Positions 22,801 to 34,370 are shown, numbered from the stretch's first letter. The stretch is 64,000 nucleotides of DNA from Rhytidiadelphus loreus (GCA_947034895.1 OX344763.1:23591001-23655000), one strand, 5' to 3'. Numbers and translations are program-made. The notes: generated by a model not told the origin, from the sequence alone.

Positions 22801-24605
22801 GTTGTAATGGAACTCATTGTACTGATATTGATGGTATGTCTAAGTTATGGGCTAGTTCAATGATGATTTAAGGTAGGACCCAGTCGTACTGGGTTTTTCT
22901 TCATTAGAATGGAAATTTTAGGGTGGGGTGATATCGTATGAATAAGTTATGAATTGTTGAATTTGAATAGTAGGGTCCCAATCACAAGCCTATACTACCC
23001 TTGAACCATGAGCATTGCATTTACGGTGTATCTCATTTTTAACCTAGAAGTATCTCATTTCTTACAAGTCACATGTTTGAACGACACTTGCGTTGTAAGT
23101 GGGTGATATTTCAACCACGGGGGAACATCACGTTAATGGGATCCCTACCGTGATTGAACACATCATATCGTTATTGACGGGATGCGGGGTTTTGCTTAAT
23201 AACAAATGATGATTCCTGGACTCATGGTCATACAATGATTGCACTGTGTTTTTTCATACAGGGGGCTTAGTGTGTGCAACATTGGACCCAACAATCGGGA
23301 GAAGAGTATCCCGGCTTTTAGTGGAACCTTTCCGGCGTCCCACTGGTTCAACCAACAATCAGCCAGCATTTAGCGACCCCCGGTACTCTACAGATCTGTT
23401 TGCGTCAGCAGGCTTCAACGCCCAGTTTGGCCAATTTGAAAAGCGTTTCCTCGACTTCACAAAAGTGGGGGTCCGGGTTGACCTAGGGTCGGTTTCAGCG
23501 GTGAAGTCCACCATCTCCTCCAAATCAGACCATGGGGAGCTTGGAGATACTGGCAATGAGCTTGGACACCCTACTCTGGCTTTGTCTCTTCAACAGCAGG
23601 TACTGCTTGTTATTGTGGTCTGGGTTGGTTTACTTGAATGAATATGCTTCTGTGTGTTCGAAGAGTCTACCTGGGATGTTAGTGTTCTCATCTGCAGTTT
23701 TGCTCTTGAGTTTCAGGAGCTCTTTGTTTGCTCTTTTCTTAATTCAAGAGAGGTCAGCTGTGGGTAGTTTAACAAGAAACTAACCCCCAATGCACCACAC
23801 AACCATATTATGGGTGTCAGCTTTCTTTGAGAAGAGATTTATCATTATTGAAAATTTGCTTGTTTTCCTTCATAAATCCACTTTTACTAGGACATGAGAC
23901 ATTTCAAATCGAGATAGATAGTCAAACCTTTCAATGTGAAATGATTCAAATTATTCAATTTCACCTCAGTGCTAGAAATGCATGAATTGGAGAGAGTTTT
24001 GATGTTCTTAGCATCAATTTCCATCTTTTTTTGACCGTATGGTAATAACATAACTCTAATCAATCAATTCTGAAATTTTAAGTCTTAGAAATGTTTTGTT
24101 TTTTTACTTCGTGCTTTATTAAAAGTTAATGCGATTGTCTTGGTTTGACACAGAATTTAAATGCTTTTTTCAACTTAGACAGTGCCCTGAAAGTCCTGTG
24201 CAGCGATCCCAGAACTGGCTAAATTTCGCTCAATTGCTAAAAAAATTGACATGTCCTCAGTGTAATTTTTTTTCAAAATCTTCCAAAAATGAACATTTGG
24301 CTAAAAACCCGAAACTAGTTCTGGGATCACTGGTCCTGTGCTTGTGTAGGACTAATTGTACCTGACTGACTGACTGACTGACTGACCTGATCCTTCTCCC
24401 ATGCCAGGTGCTTGGGTCCCTCCGGGCACGCATTGATTCCCGTGTCTCTGTTGATCCATCGAACCTGAAACAGCAACCGTATTTGCAAGAGATTGTTTGT
24501 GGCCTAGACTATCCTCTGGAGGCCACTGGTGCTTCCAAGCTCTCTGTCTGGTACTCTCCAACCAGGCGGGAAGGCATGGCTGAGTTTCGAGTACTGGAAA
24601 GATGA
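19890..24605 (+). CDS. TGD4: TGD4, chloroplast outer-envelope lipid-transfer protein (5 exons)
   Basis: I assembled five exons: 19890-20149, 20914-21232, 22052-22400, 23262-23599 and 24408-24605. All have GT..AG junctions, and the phases join without error to 487 aa, close to the 479 aa Arabidopsis protein. Matching blocks in order are EPPPLGLVTGSRLSRSQQ (exon 1), the SLYALCF region (exon 2), YWDVPQTVSLDMAS and LRYRLGVHHSAGAP (exon 3), NAQFGQFEKRFLDFTKVGVR (exon 4), LSLQQQ across the exon 4/5 junction, and SKLSVWYSPTRREGMAEFRV at the C terminus. TGD4 is a beta-barrel-like outer envelope protein that binds phosphatidic acid. It works with the TGD1-2-3 ABC transporter to move ER lipid into plastids for galactolipid synthesis. 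There is no cleavable transit peptide, as in the family. The intron 2 donor (AAG/GTCTTT) is weak but is the only one that keeps frame and homology. The gene appears intact. Confidence 0.92.
24363..24386 (+). repeat. (TGAC)6 microsatellite in TGD4 intron 4
   Basis: Six perfect TGAC units end 21 bases before the first base of TGD4 exon 5, in the region where the branch point and polypyrimidine tract would lie. CTGAC resembles a plant branch-point consensus, so the array offers several candidate branch sites. Confidence 0.95.
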
Positions 24606-26169
24606 TTTTTCTTAATCTTACTTGGCATCTCTCTCACGCATTCTTTTGTTCTTTGAGGTAAGAGTAAACGCTCCTTGCAATGAAATAGGTCAAGGGATGG
24701 TCGTGACTGATCTCAGATTAAGGTAGAGGTTTCTGATTCGTCACTTTAGGCATTTTTAAACAATTTGTGGGAGGTTTGATTTGTTGGAAATCAGTATAGA
24801 GTTGTGGAGAAATTGTTGGGTGCAAGAGCCAAACCAAACCATCTGTGGTTTGATCAGATTTGTATCACTATCTATGAGTTTCTTATGCAATCATTCAAAG
24901 TGGGAGGTTGTAGGCCTCATTTCCATTCAAAGATTAGTGTTCATAATTATTTAGCCAAAGGCATGCTTGCAATGCAACCAACTTGCTAATTGAAGGTCAA
25001 CCAAGTAAATGAATCGATGAGTTGCTATTGGTAATAACGGTAAGTAGAGGTCCTGACAAATTTAGTATCCTCTACTGTAATGCCATGCCTTGCAGCTCTC
25101 AGAATTTGCCTGGACTTCGCATCTAGGTTTGTTCTCCTCCTGCTGTCTTTCTTATCTTTTGATGATACTTTATAGGGAGAGATATTGTTGGTGTGATATT
25201 ACATCATATTACATGATTATTTTGACTGTGGATTCTGTGATCATATTCGTCAGATTCGCATATGCAAATTTAGCTCCAATTTGCAGATGATGGATAGCAG
25301 TATATCTGCAATAATAGTTGCATACAAGTGTTGAATCCAAAGTTCCAATGGGCACTTGGATCTTGAGGAGCACCAAGATTTGCTAAATCACAGATGTAAA
25401 TAATGTGTGCAATGATTTTCATAATCAAAGTCATCAAGCAATACAAATAAAATGTTCTTATTGATGGCTACTACTGGTTTACCATTTTATGCTATTTGGT
25501 GTTTGATACACTTTTCATATCATTTATGCTATTAGTTTATAATACACCATTCATAAGTCAAATGCTAATTTGAACATCATGCGTGTTGTTAGTGTAATGT
25601 ACTCATGTGACCAGTTTATAAAAAAAGTAATAAAATTCAACAAAATCATTAGTGATAAATATGAGGTCTTAAAGAAAGTGATAAAAATTAGAAAAAATCA
25701 TGTGTAAGTTTTTTATTACATGTTCTAAATGTATTTTATACATAGTGGACTAAAATATGAAATTTAAATATTAGATCTTTGGTGGAGAATTTATTTTGTA
25801 CCTTACAATCCCATACCCAATGATCACAGTTGACATCTAGTACTATAAATGCCAAATCTGCTAATAAATTGTCATTATATGCAATAAATTGTATAGTCTA
25901 CATGAGAACATTGTAATTTTTTAATATGATGAATTGAGAATAAATAAATCCTTTTCAAGAGTACATTTTGCAATATCTCTTTCCTATGCTTCTTCATTGA
26001 ATTGATATTGTCTATTGAACTCAAATTGTTCAAACTTTGTTTGAGTAAATTGCTAAGGTATCATTCCATTCAAGGTCTTCTTTATATAATTTTTGGCCTA
26101 CAAGTTTTTGCAGTTGCAAGGTGGAAATAAATAAAAAGTTGTTATTGTTCATTTTCTTTTGATCTTTTT
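24606..26169. other. Intergenic: TGD4 3' flank passing into AT-rich DNA
   Basis: No gene is seen. The first few hundred bases should be the TGD4 3' untranslated region. From about 25300 the sequence becomes strongly AT-rich and contains only short chance frames. Confidence 0.45.
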
Positions 26170-27042
26170 TCAAATGCAATTTCTCGTGTCCTTGATCATA
26201 GTATGTAACTTATTATAAAGTATGGGTTCCACGGTGGATGTTGGACAAAACTCACTAATTAAAGCTATGTTTTTGCGCTTTCGCTTATTAATCCAATATT
26301 CACAAATGCTATTTTTTACATCATGTGTAACTAGATCTTGAAGTAAATTTGATGTGATATCCAAAAGATCTAAGTCCATTTCCACATGTTGTTGATGCAA
26401 GTATGCTTCTTTTTCTAGCTTGTCCATTAGTCTTTCGAAGGTTTCTTCCTTAATTTGTAGATGCTTCCTTCTTTCTTTACTTGCTTGTTCAATATTAATT
26501 TGACCTAGCCATTGCTCATCTTCCGAGTCCATATCATATGCAACTCTTTTAAATGCCCTCTCTATTTCATTTTCCATTGTTTGAATATATTTAAAATTTG
26601 GTTGTGTAAAGTAATCACATGGTTTATTTTGTGGAAGTTCATCAATGAGTCTTACACCAGGAAGTGTGATTTCTCGATGTGATTTTTTTTTAGCATTGTT
26701 CTTATAACATTCTTTGTGCAATGTTTTGAACATTTGCCATTGCTTAATGTCATCAAACTTCAACTTCCAAATATTTATTTTACCAATCCATACAATATCC
26801 TCTAGGGCCTCTTGGCTTTTAGTTGGACGTTTAACGGTATCTCGTGTTACTTTATGTGAAAATACATTTTTTCCAGAAATATAAATCAATAACATCCAAC
26901 CATTTCCATGTTGATATTGAAGCTTAATATTACCTTCATATTCTTCATACTTCTTGGTATCTTGCATTATGAGAACATTTGCTTTGCATTCTTCAAAATC
27001 AAAATTTGAAGACATATGATTGATTGGATTTTTGTTATCCAT
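26170..27042 (-). CDS. Enhancer-of-Polycomb-like (EPC domain) protein, short intronless form
   Basis: An intact 290-codon ORF on the minus strand. The order of blocks matches the plant Enhancer-of-Polycomb-like family: WKLKFDDIKQWQMFKTLHKECY (residues about 92-113), then REITLPGVRLIDE (123-135), YDMDSEDEQWL (169-179), FERLMDKLEKEAY (202-214) and a Trp/basic block ICEYWINKRKRKN (246-258). EPC proteins are subunits of NuA4-type histone acetyltransferase complexes; that role is inferred for this copy. Full-length plant relatives are much longer, with several hundred residues on each side, and normally have introns. This ORF has none and ends 32 residues after the last block. Its codons are strongly AT-biased, unlike mTERF and TGD4. 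It could be a truncated retrocopy, a gene captured by a mobile element, or a lineage-specific short paralogue. The absence of stops argues against long neutral decay. Confidence 0.72.
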   Translation of the reverse strand: MDNKNPINHMSSNFDFEECKANVLIMQDTKKYEEYEGNIKLQYQHGNGWMLLIYISGKNVFSHKVTRDTVKRPTKSQEALEDIVWIGKINIWKLKFDDIKQWQMFKTLHKECYKNNAKKKSHREITLPGVRLIDELPQNKPCDYFTQPNFKYIQTMENEIERAFKRVAYDMDSEDEQWLGQINIEQASKERRKHLQIKEETFERLMDKLEKEAYLHQQHVEMDLDLLDITSNLLQDLVTHDVKNSICEYWINKRKRKNIALISEFCPTSTVEPILYNKLHTMIKDTRNCI

Positions 27043-28655
27043 GTATATTACTTTTTATGACAAGGAAATGTATTTCTAGAAAGTTGATTCTAAATTGTAG
27101 CAATATTTTTTATTTTGTATATAAATTGATTTTTTTTTTAAAACTTAGTGGTCACAATAACATTATAAATTGTGTGAATTACACTCTTAATATATTCTTT
27201 AATAAAAAAAGTAAAAGTGAAAGTAAATGAAAGTAAAGCAAAAGTAAAATGAGAGTAAAGTAAAATAAATCTTTCTTTTATTTGAAAAATAAAATATTGA
27301 CCTTTTAGCCTCTAAATGTCTGAGGCATCATATTTTGGTGTTTACAAAACTTTGAAGTTAAATGTAAGATTATCAAATTCATGTTTTTATTAAGATTATT
27401 ATTTAAAATAATATCTTTTTAGTCTATTTATAACATCAAAATCCTATTTTGAAAAGGAATGTTTATGATTTTCCTATTCAAAATTTGGTGCAAGGGTATC
27501 CATTGCAAATCTTCATTTTCTCATATTAAAGATTGTACCTCAAATACACTGAATCTTTGGGGGAAATCACATTAGAAATTCATTTAAAAGAATTGTAGAG
27601 TAGATTTTGAAAAGTCGTATATTGATTGTAGTTATACATGTCTATGAATCTTGAGTCTTTTGGAGCCATAATGCAAAAGTTATGGCAAAAAAGAATTAGC
27701 ACACAATATGTGACTATAAATAATACAAATGTTTCTTACAATTGTCCCTTATTACTTAATTTTTACTAGATTCAAATTGAGTCCAAAAGGGGTCAAATAG
27801 TCTAGAATGTTTGGATATACTCCACTAATTATTTAGTATATACACATAAACAAGATATCAATGGAAAAACACAATCAGGAAACAAAAAACAAACTTATAA
27901 CATATCTCTAAAGTAACCATGCCTAAAATCATCCAAATGAATATTTGAGCATGGTTCCTATTATAAACAATTTTTTGTTGTGTCTCTTAAAAGTTGGAAC
28001 AAGATTCTAAATTTTCTTATTAGCATGCATTTTTTAAACATCATAACATAAACTATGAATTTTCAATTTTCAATTTTCTTTAAATCATCCCTAGGCCCTC
28101 ATGAATAAAGAGGATAAAAAAATTTAAACAAAAATACCTATACATGACCTCTCAAGTTTTGATATCTAAGGTAGGGTGATGCATTTTTTGGTCATCACAC
28201 ATATTGAGACTAATTAAATTCATGATTTGTACTTTTTTTGCAATAGAATGGAAAATTAGAGAATTTTCACATATATTTTGACCATCCCATTTTGGAGGAA
28301 AAAAATGACACATTATAAGTGGTCAAAGCAAAAGCACAAAGCTTTCCATTGTGGTCCATAAGCGTGGGGGGACTATTCTCATCTATTTGGATGCGAATGT
28401 GACTCTTTTAATTCCCTACACAATTGCAATGTTGGTAATTCAAAAACATCCTTCAAGAGTGTAGGATAATGAATGAACCTTTTGCCATGCATAGAAATCA
28501 CATGATGGTATTCATTGAGTTCATAAGATTGTAATTTTTTCAACTTAATTCTAGCCCTTTCAATCCCAATTCCACACAAAGTTGTAAAAATTGCAAACCC
28601 TTGTACAATTTTTATTACATTAAGATCCAACATGTTGAAATTACATAAGAATTAA
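27043..28655. other. AT-rich intergenic DNA
   Basis: No gene can be supported. A minus-strand ORF of 84 codons at 28379-28633 has a protein-like composition (IVQGFAIFTTLCGIGIERARIKLKK) but matches nothing I recognise. The rest is AT-rich with no clear repeat boundaries. Confidence 0.35.
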
Positions 28656-28658
28656 TGT

Positions 28659-28890
28659 CATATTTAACTACTTTTGGACTTTGAAGGGAATTTTGGACTT
28701 TGTCCATTGGGGGATCTCCTGATGTCATAGATATCTAAAATCTAAACCTATTGTACATTTTTCAAACCACCTAGTCCAAAATCTATATCATTTCTAGATT
28801 CATAAAATCTATAGAAGTCAAAGTCTACAATTGTCTTAGATGTCCCTTTACCAATTTTGGACTTGCAAAGTCCAAAAGTAGTTAAATATG
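28659..28890. mobile_element. Miniature inverted-repeat element with 25-bp perfect ends
   Basis: The first 25 bases (28659-28683, starting CATATTTAACTACTTTTGG) are repeated exactly in inverted orientation at 28866-28890. Imperfect complementarity continues inward through a TTTTGGAC motif. The total is 232 bp with no coding capacity. A target duplication is not clear. Confidence 0.75.
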
Positions 28891-30457
28891 GCATATTACA
28901 TCTTGAAACAGGGATTGCAATTGGGCTTGGAGAGATTTTGGATTTGCATACCTTAGCAAGGTATGGATGAAACTAAATCATTCATCCAAAAGTGTATACA
29001 TTCATCTCTAAAAGAACAATAAAGGGAACAATACCATCTTTAAATCTTGTAACAATTTTAATTAATGATTTCATCCACTTAGAAAAAGGGGATATATTCC
29101 CAAGATATTCCTCAAAAAAGAATATATTCCTAGATATTCTTTCAAATTTTGAAGAATTATTTTTAAGCAAAAATAATTCTCAAAAAAGTACCTTTCAAGA
29201 AAAATTATTTGTCTGATCACCCTAATGCACAATTACACTCTACTTAAGGATATTAAGATTAAATATCTAGAATTGCTCAAGGCTCATTTAAGGTAGGGAT
29301 ACCAGAATGCACCATCTTCACCAAATGTACATCCTATTAATCAATATCTACCTCCATTAAAGAAATTATTTTAGAATATCTACCAACAAAAAAATTCTCC
29401 CTTTACAACTTTTGCATAGAATATCCAAATGAAACATTTTTTGGTGTGCTAAAATCCTCTTGTAGTTGTCAATAATAAAACATACAAATTTATCAAATCT
29501 AATAATAGAAATTGTGATATGACAAAAACTAGTGCTTTAGAGTGTCCCTATCATATATAGTCACTTTCAATCTCTTATACATTTTTATTAAAGTATGTAG
29601 TTACACTTGTAATCAACTCTACCCAAAGGCAACATCTACATTTGAACCCCAAAGTATTACAAACCCTAGATATTGATTATACAAGATGTATTGTACACTA
29701 TCAAAATATGAGTCTTTGAGAGCCTATTGTTAGTGTTTTTTGGTACATCTAGAAACAATACTTTAAAATTCATAACATATTGATATAGTGTCCAAATAAT
29801 GCATGCTAAAGTGTGTAGAGATCCCCATTCAATTGACAATAAGGTCCAATAAAAAAAATAATGTTTAATAAGAGAACCTATGTTCAATTGTAATTACTAA
29901 TGATTATAGATAAAGGATTGCACATAAACATTCATTAATCCCTGATGGACCAAGTGTTAAATTTTTTAATAATAGATGGATGCAAATACATTCTAAGCAC
30001 ACAAAAATGCATTTGTTCATTCATTGATTTTTTTTTCTTGTGTTCGAGCTTGTGTTAGTTCTTTAAATTTTGTATGATATAGATTATGAAGATTTTGTTT
30101 TAATTTGAAAATATTCTATTATTCAATAGGTTCTAGAAGATTTGGCCTCAAAAAATGACCCTTCAAAAACAACTTAATAAATAAAATAAAACAAAAGTCT
30201 TCAAAAATCACCATGATTAGAATTTGACATTTTGAACTTCAAAGAAAAACATCTTGTGAAAATCACAAATATTTAATCTACAATCAATTTGAAATTATGA
30301 GATTCATTATTTTTCATAAATTTTGAAAAATAATTTTATAATTAAATATCAATTTAGCTAATTTGTCACACTTTGCAGTTTAGGGGTTTTTAGTATTGTG
30401 GAGCATCCAAAAATTATGATGTTCAATTCTTTGTCCTCAATATGCATGCGAATAGGG
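28891..30457. other. AT-rich intergenic DNA
   Basis: I see no gene or well-bounded repeat here. All open frames are short and AT-driven. Confidence 0.4.
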
Positions 30458-30460
30458 GTC

Positions 30461-30687
30461 CACTATAAGAAACTCATGTTTTTGGTGATGAGCCCTGATT
30501 TTTTCTGACGGATTTTTTTTGATGTCTAAGTTGACATTTATCTGTTTTTACGTTTATAATTATGTTCATTAGATCAATTGGATGTCATGAAAAACATAAA
30601 AAACAACTAAATGTCAACTTAGACATAAAAAAAAATCCATCAGAAAAAATCAGGGCTCGTCACAAAAAACATGGGTTTCTTATAATG
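30461..30687. mobile_element. CACTA-like foldback miniature element with GTC target duplication
   Basis: A 227-bp hairpin element begins CACTATAAGAAAC and ends GTTTCTTATAATG. Its arms of about 80 bases are complementary over most of their length (for example CAGGGCTC against GAGCCCTG and TGTCTAAGTTGACATTTA against its complement). It is flanked on both sides by GTC (30458-30460 and 30688-30690). A CACTA start plus a 3-bp duplication is the hallmark of the CACTA/EnSpm superfamily; the rest is foldback. Confidence 0.85.
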
Positions 30688-31189
30688 GTCCCTTGCGCAT
30701 AGCGTTCCAAACATTCATGATGGTTTCAACTTCTAGTTTTTGGTGAAATGTAATCACTATCAAGTCTTTACAAATGGCAGTTTTTAGTTTTTTTTTGTTC
30801 ATGATTTTTTAATTATTATTAATTTATACTTAATTTTATCTACTTTCTATGACAAACTGTCATTTTTTTCAAATAGTACTATTTCAGTATCATTAAAGTA
30901 CTCAAAAGTACTATTGGCCGTTGATTTTTCAGATCAACGGCTGAGATTGCTCCATTTCGTAGTACTATAGTACTCATAGTACTAAGCAAAAAAAATCACA
31001 GCATTACATGATTTTCTGCAGCAGTTAAGGTCTGTGAGTTCCCTGACGTTCCCTTGCGTCGGGAACTCTACCACATAGCCCACTGACGTCACCCATGAAT
31101 CATATTTTAGAACTATTGTTTGAAAGTCATCATTAAAATAATTTCTCAATTGCATTTATAATACGTTTTTGCAATTTGGACTACCCCTC

Positions 31190-31312
31190 GTCCTTGAGGG
31201 TTTCTAGAACCACATAGATTTGCCCAATTTGATCCACTAGTGGTCAAGTTTGTCATGTGGATCTTTTCGTAAGTCATTTCCCTAACCTACGTAGCCACCA
31301 TTTCTAGTAGTG
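31190..31312. mobile_element. Partial CACTA-like foldback copy
   Basis: The right end, read in reverse complement, starts CACTACTAGAAATGG and continues with GGTTAGGGAAATGACTTACG. This resembles the family seen at 41185-41316 and 51136-51264. The inner CACTAGTGGTCAAGTTTGTCATGTGGAT stretch is shared with 57793-57820. The left end is degenerate. Confidence 0.55.
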
Positions 31313-31431
31313 TTGATAACCAACCAAACATAAAAAAGACTCCCAAGTTTGACATGCAATGTCGAGAGTATGCATGACGCACAGTGAGTAGACAATTTTT
31401 TTTACCTTCAAAGAATCTTGTACTACCTTTG

Positions 31432-31494
31432 TTTCTGGAAAAGACCCATGTTTCCTTTGTATTTTACAAAGGAAACACGGGTCTTTTTCAGAAA
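31432..31494. repeat. Short near-perfect hairpin (30-bp stem, 3-nt loop)
   Basis: The left arm 31432-31461 (TTTCTGGAAAAGACCC..) and right arm 31465-31494 are complementary over 30 positions with two differences, one of which can form a G-T wobble. There is almost no loop. It may be a very small foldback element or an RNA hairpin. Confidence 0.8.
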
Positions 31495-31859
31495 TACGAT
31501 CGAAAAGCTACCCAAAGAAGATAGGCATAGACTCTCTACCTCCTCCCCACCAAGATGAGTGAGCTCAAGATTGTGCACCAAAAGAATATTGATAGCTCCC
31601 CATTTCAATAGGTGCATGTGAGGCAGCTCCTCAAGAATGTTGTGATCTTTTTTTCAGATGTATATCCAGAGAAATCACGCCCGGCCATAATACTGTATAT
31701 ATACTGCCAAACCAAACTTGAAATTCATTGTCGATCGCCAGGCCTATACGTTTAAGTAGGTCTACACCCAAACAGAAATCTTGCAATTGATGCAGACACA
31801 AGAAGCACCCGTAAACATTTTACATATGTTCTAAGAATCTCTTCTCGAGCATCAAATGT

Positions 31860-32452
31860 TACAATGTTTGTATTGACTTGCGAATGAACGCAACTGATGG
31901 TACTGTCGTGACATATGCTAGAATTTCGACTCGAGCATTAATTACACAATGCTCATATTCATACACTGAGTATGTTTTCAGCTTACTGATGTTACTGTGC
32001 TTACGTACGTAACTTCAATTCAATACACAGATGTAAAAGGAAGCTTGTAGTTACGCAGATCAAGAGTACATCAGTTTGCTTTCGAGAAAGTTAGAGAATT
32101 TGTGAGAATTTCTACTGGAGCGTTACGATGCTCCTATTCCTACAAATGTTGAGTATGTTTCCAACTGATGTTTACTGTGCTTCCCTTCTTCTATTCACAG
32201 ATGTAAAAAGAAGCTAGCTTGTAGTTACGCAGATCAAGAGTACATCAGTTTTGCCATCGAGAAAGAGAATTTATTAGAATTTCTACTGGAGCATTACACT
32301 GCTCCTATTCCTACATTGAGTAAGTATGTTTCCAACTGATGTTTAGTACTGTGCTTCCCTTCTTCTATTCACAGATGTAAAAAAGAAGCTAGCTTGTAGT
32401 TACGCGCGCAGATCAAGAGTACATCAGTTTTGCCATCGAGAAAGAAAAATTT
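31860..32452. repeat. Tandem repeats of about 170 bp
   Basis: Units starting with CAGATGTAAAA lie at 32028-32197, 32198-32371 and 32372-32452 (last one partial). Each contains GAAGCTTGTAGTTACGCAGATC-like sequence, then AGAATTTCTACTGGAGC and a CTATTCACAG end. A more diverged unit precedes them from about 31860. The array looks unique to this position in the window. Confidence 0.85.
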
Positions 32453-32616
32453 TGAACGTTGTCGGACCTCGTCCTGCTGAAACTTTGAAACCTTTGGTTA
32501 TGGCAATTGCAGAATGTCATAATCACACGTCCAGAATCGAAACCAGTGGCCGGGGAGTCTTTTGGACCACTTACTAGCTCAGGAGAATTGAATTCAAGGC
32601 AGGGCAAGGTCGAGCT

Positions 32617-32910
32617 ATGGATCGAGGAGCACCAATGGCCACCACTGTCTGGGCAGTCAGTCTGCCAAAAGGGCGTTTGTTGCTCTGCCTGCTGTTGCTG
32701 TTACGTTGCTGTTTGCTGTTGCTGTTGCTGGGACCAACTGCTGGCTGGCTGGCTTCAGAATTCGAAAAACAAAACGAAGCCATGTCCTCCGAAAGGCAGC
32801 TAACTAGAGCAGCTTGCATGTCCCAAGAGACGGACAAAAAGAGCACGACAATGACGTCCCAGCAGAGCACGGTCCCAGGCAGCGGCTTTGTGTCCTGCTC
32901 TGGGATTTGA
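32617..32910 (+). CDS. Possible small secreted-protein-like ORF (weak)
   Basis: A 97-codon ORF starts MDRGAPMATT, has a Leu/Cys hydrophobic run at residues about 21-38 that looks like a signal peptide, and then a hydrophilic Ser/Thr-rich tail. The hydrophobic run is encoded by a CTGTTG-type repeat, so it may be a by-product of simple sequence. There is no recognisable mature peptide. I give it low weight. Confidence 0.2.
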   Translation: MDRGAPMATTVWAVSLPKGRLLLCLLLLLRCCLLLLLLGPTAGWLASEFEKQNEAMSSERQLTRAACMSQETDKKSTTMTSQQSTVPGSGFVSCSGI

Positions 32911-33017
32911 GGGCGCCAGAAAAAAGATTTTCTTACTTTTGTTTTCTCTCTCACTGCTGTCTCTCACTTTGGAAAATAAACGCTCCCACCCAACCCCAAA
33001 GGCGGCATCAAGTTCGT

Positions 33018-34370
33018 GAAACTGGCGATATTCCCACAAACTAACCCCCCCAAAACTTGTGACATGTATGTATCTTCACAAAGATTGAATTTCAGGTCGA
33101 AAACTAGGACATGTATAGATTTAGGTTGCAGGCTTGAACCACGCCGAAGTAATGAAAAGTTGCCAATTTAACGAAATTGACGTTCTCAACTTCACTTTTG
33201 TAAAAACATTGTTTAATAGCAAAGCATGTAGCTCTCTAAACATCTGTTGATGGTTTAAGAATATACTTAGGTTCAATGCAAGGAATCATTTTTTGTGTGA
33301 GCTTGATTGGGAGGTTTCCATGTTTCACCATCTCGCCTTTAATTTGGAAGAACTTTCACAATGCTAATTTTTTGGTACGTGGGTGGTATTTGACTACTCA
33401 AGCACCTTTAAGAACATACATCATCAAACTCGTTATATTGGTGATATTTTACAAGTCAAAAATTGTGACATACATATATATATGTCAAAGTAATGAAATA
33501 TTGCCAATGTAACGAAATTGACCTTGCATGGCCTGAAACATGAAGATATACTTGTCTATACCTATCTTAGTTTTGAGATGAACATAACATCAATTTCATT
33601 AAATTGGCAATATTTCATTACTTTGGCGTGGATCAAACTTGAAACCAAAATCTATACCTTTCCTAGTTTGTGACTTGAAAGTAGACCTTTGTGAAGATTA
33701 TGACACAATTTTTGGCTTGTGGAATATCGCCAATTTAATGGTATCGACGTTACATGTCTATACCTATCTTAGTTAATTTTCAGATGACCATGTAGAAGTA
33801 TATCACAATTTTCGGAGTGAGAATTGTGCCAGTTTAAACGAAACTGGCGATATTCCTTCCTCGACACCAGCCTCTCTTTCAAGTCATACGAGTCCATACA
33901 CACAACTGGTGCAAGACCAATGTCATGTTTCAAGCCACACCTTACACGATCTGCACAACGTCAGAAATTCATGAAGAATTGCTGCCACAAGAGATATATG
34001 TTTTGGCAACCGACAGTGAAGAGGGATCCTGTTGCATGCAGATGCCAGGATCAAGTAAAATAGAACGATCCATGTTGTGTCATGCAATCCGTTGAGGACC
34101 CATTATGATTCAAAAACTCACTTTCTGAAGACCTAGATCAGAAAAAACATCTCAGAATTTCCTGCACAATTGCCGCAGCACACCTTTTCACTCTAACTAA
34201 TGAATGTAGTGAAAAAAGTCGGGACCTGAGACACCAATTGTCAAGTACCGGTACACATTACATTCAAACCTCTTTACAAATAAATTTCTCAAACACTTTT
34301 TAGAATTAGTGCACAATTAACTTGAATGTTACCGATAAATTGGCGATATTCCACAGTCAAAAATTCTGAC
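33018..34370. repeat. Array of a short palindromic motif (GGCGATATTCC / GCCAATTTAACG)
   Basis: A motif of about 28 bases built on ATATCGCCAATTTAACGAAATTG occurs at about 33018, 33157, 33491, 33579, 33721, 33821 and 34331, in both orientations. The copy at 33821-33856 is itself palindromic (GCCAGTTT..AAACTGGC). Related phrases such as GTCAAAAATTGTGAC and ACTTTGGCGTGG travel with it. No coding function is visible. Confidence 0.6.

Noticed and set aside
31036..31068. Hairpin GAGTTCCC..GGGAACTC
   Set aside because: Short stem with a bulge; could be part of an older element end, not enough to call separately.
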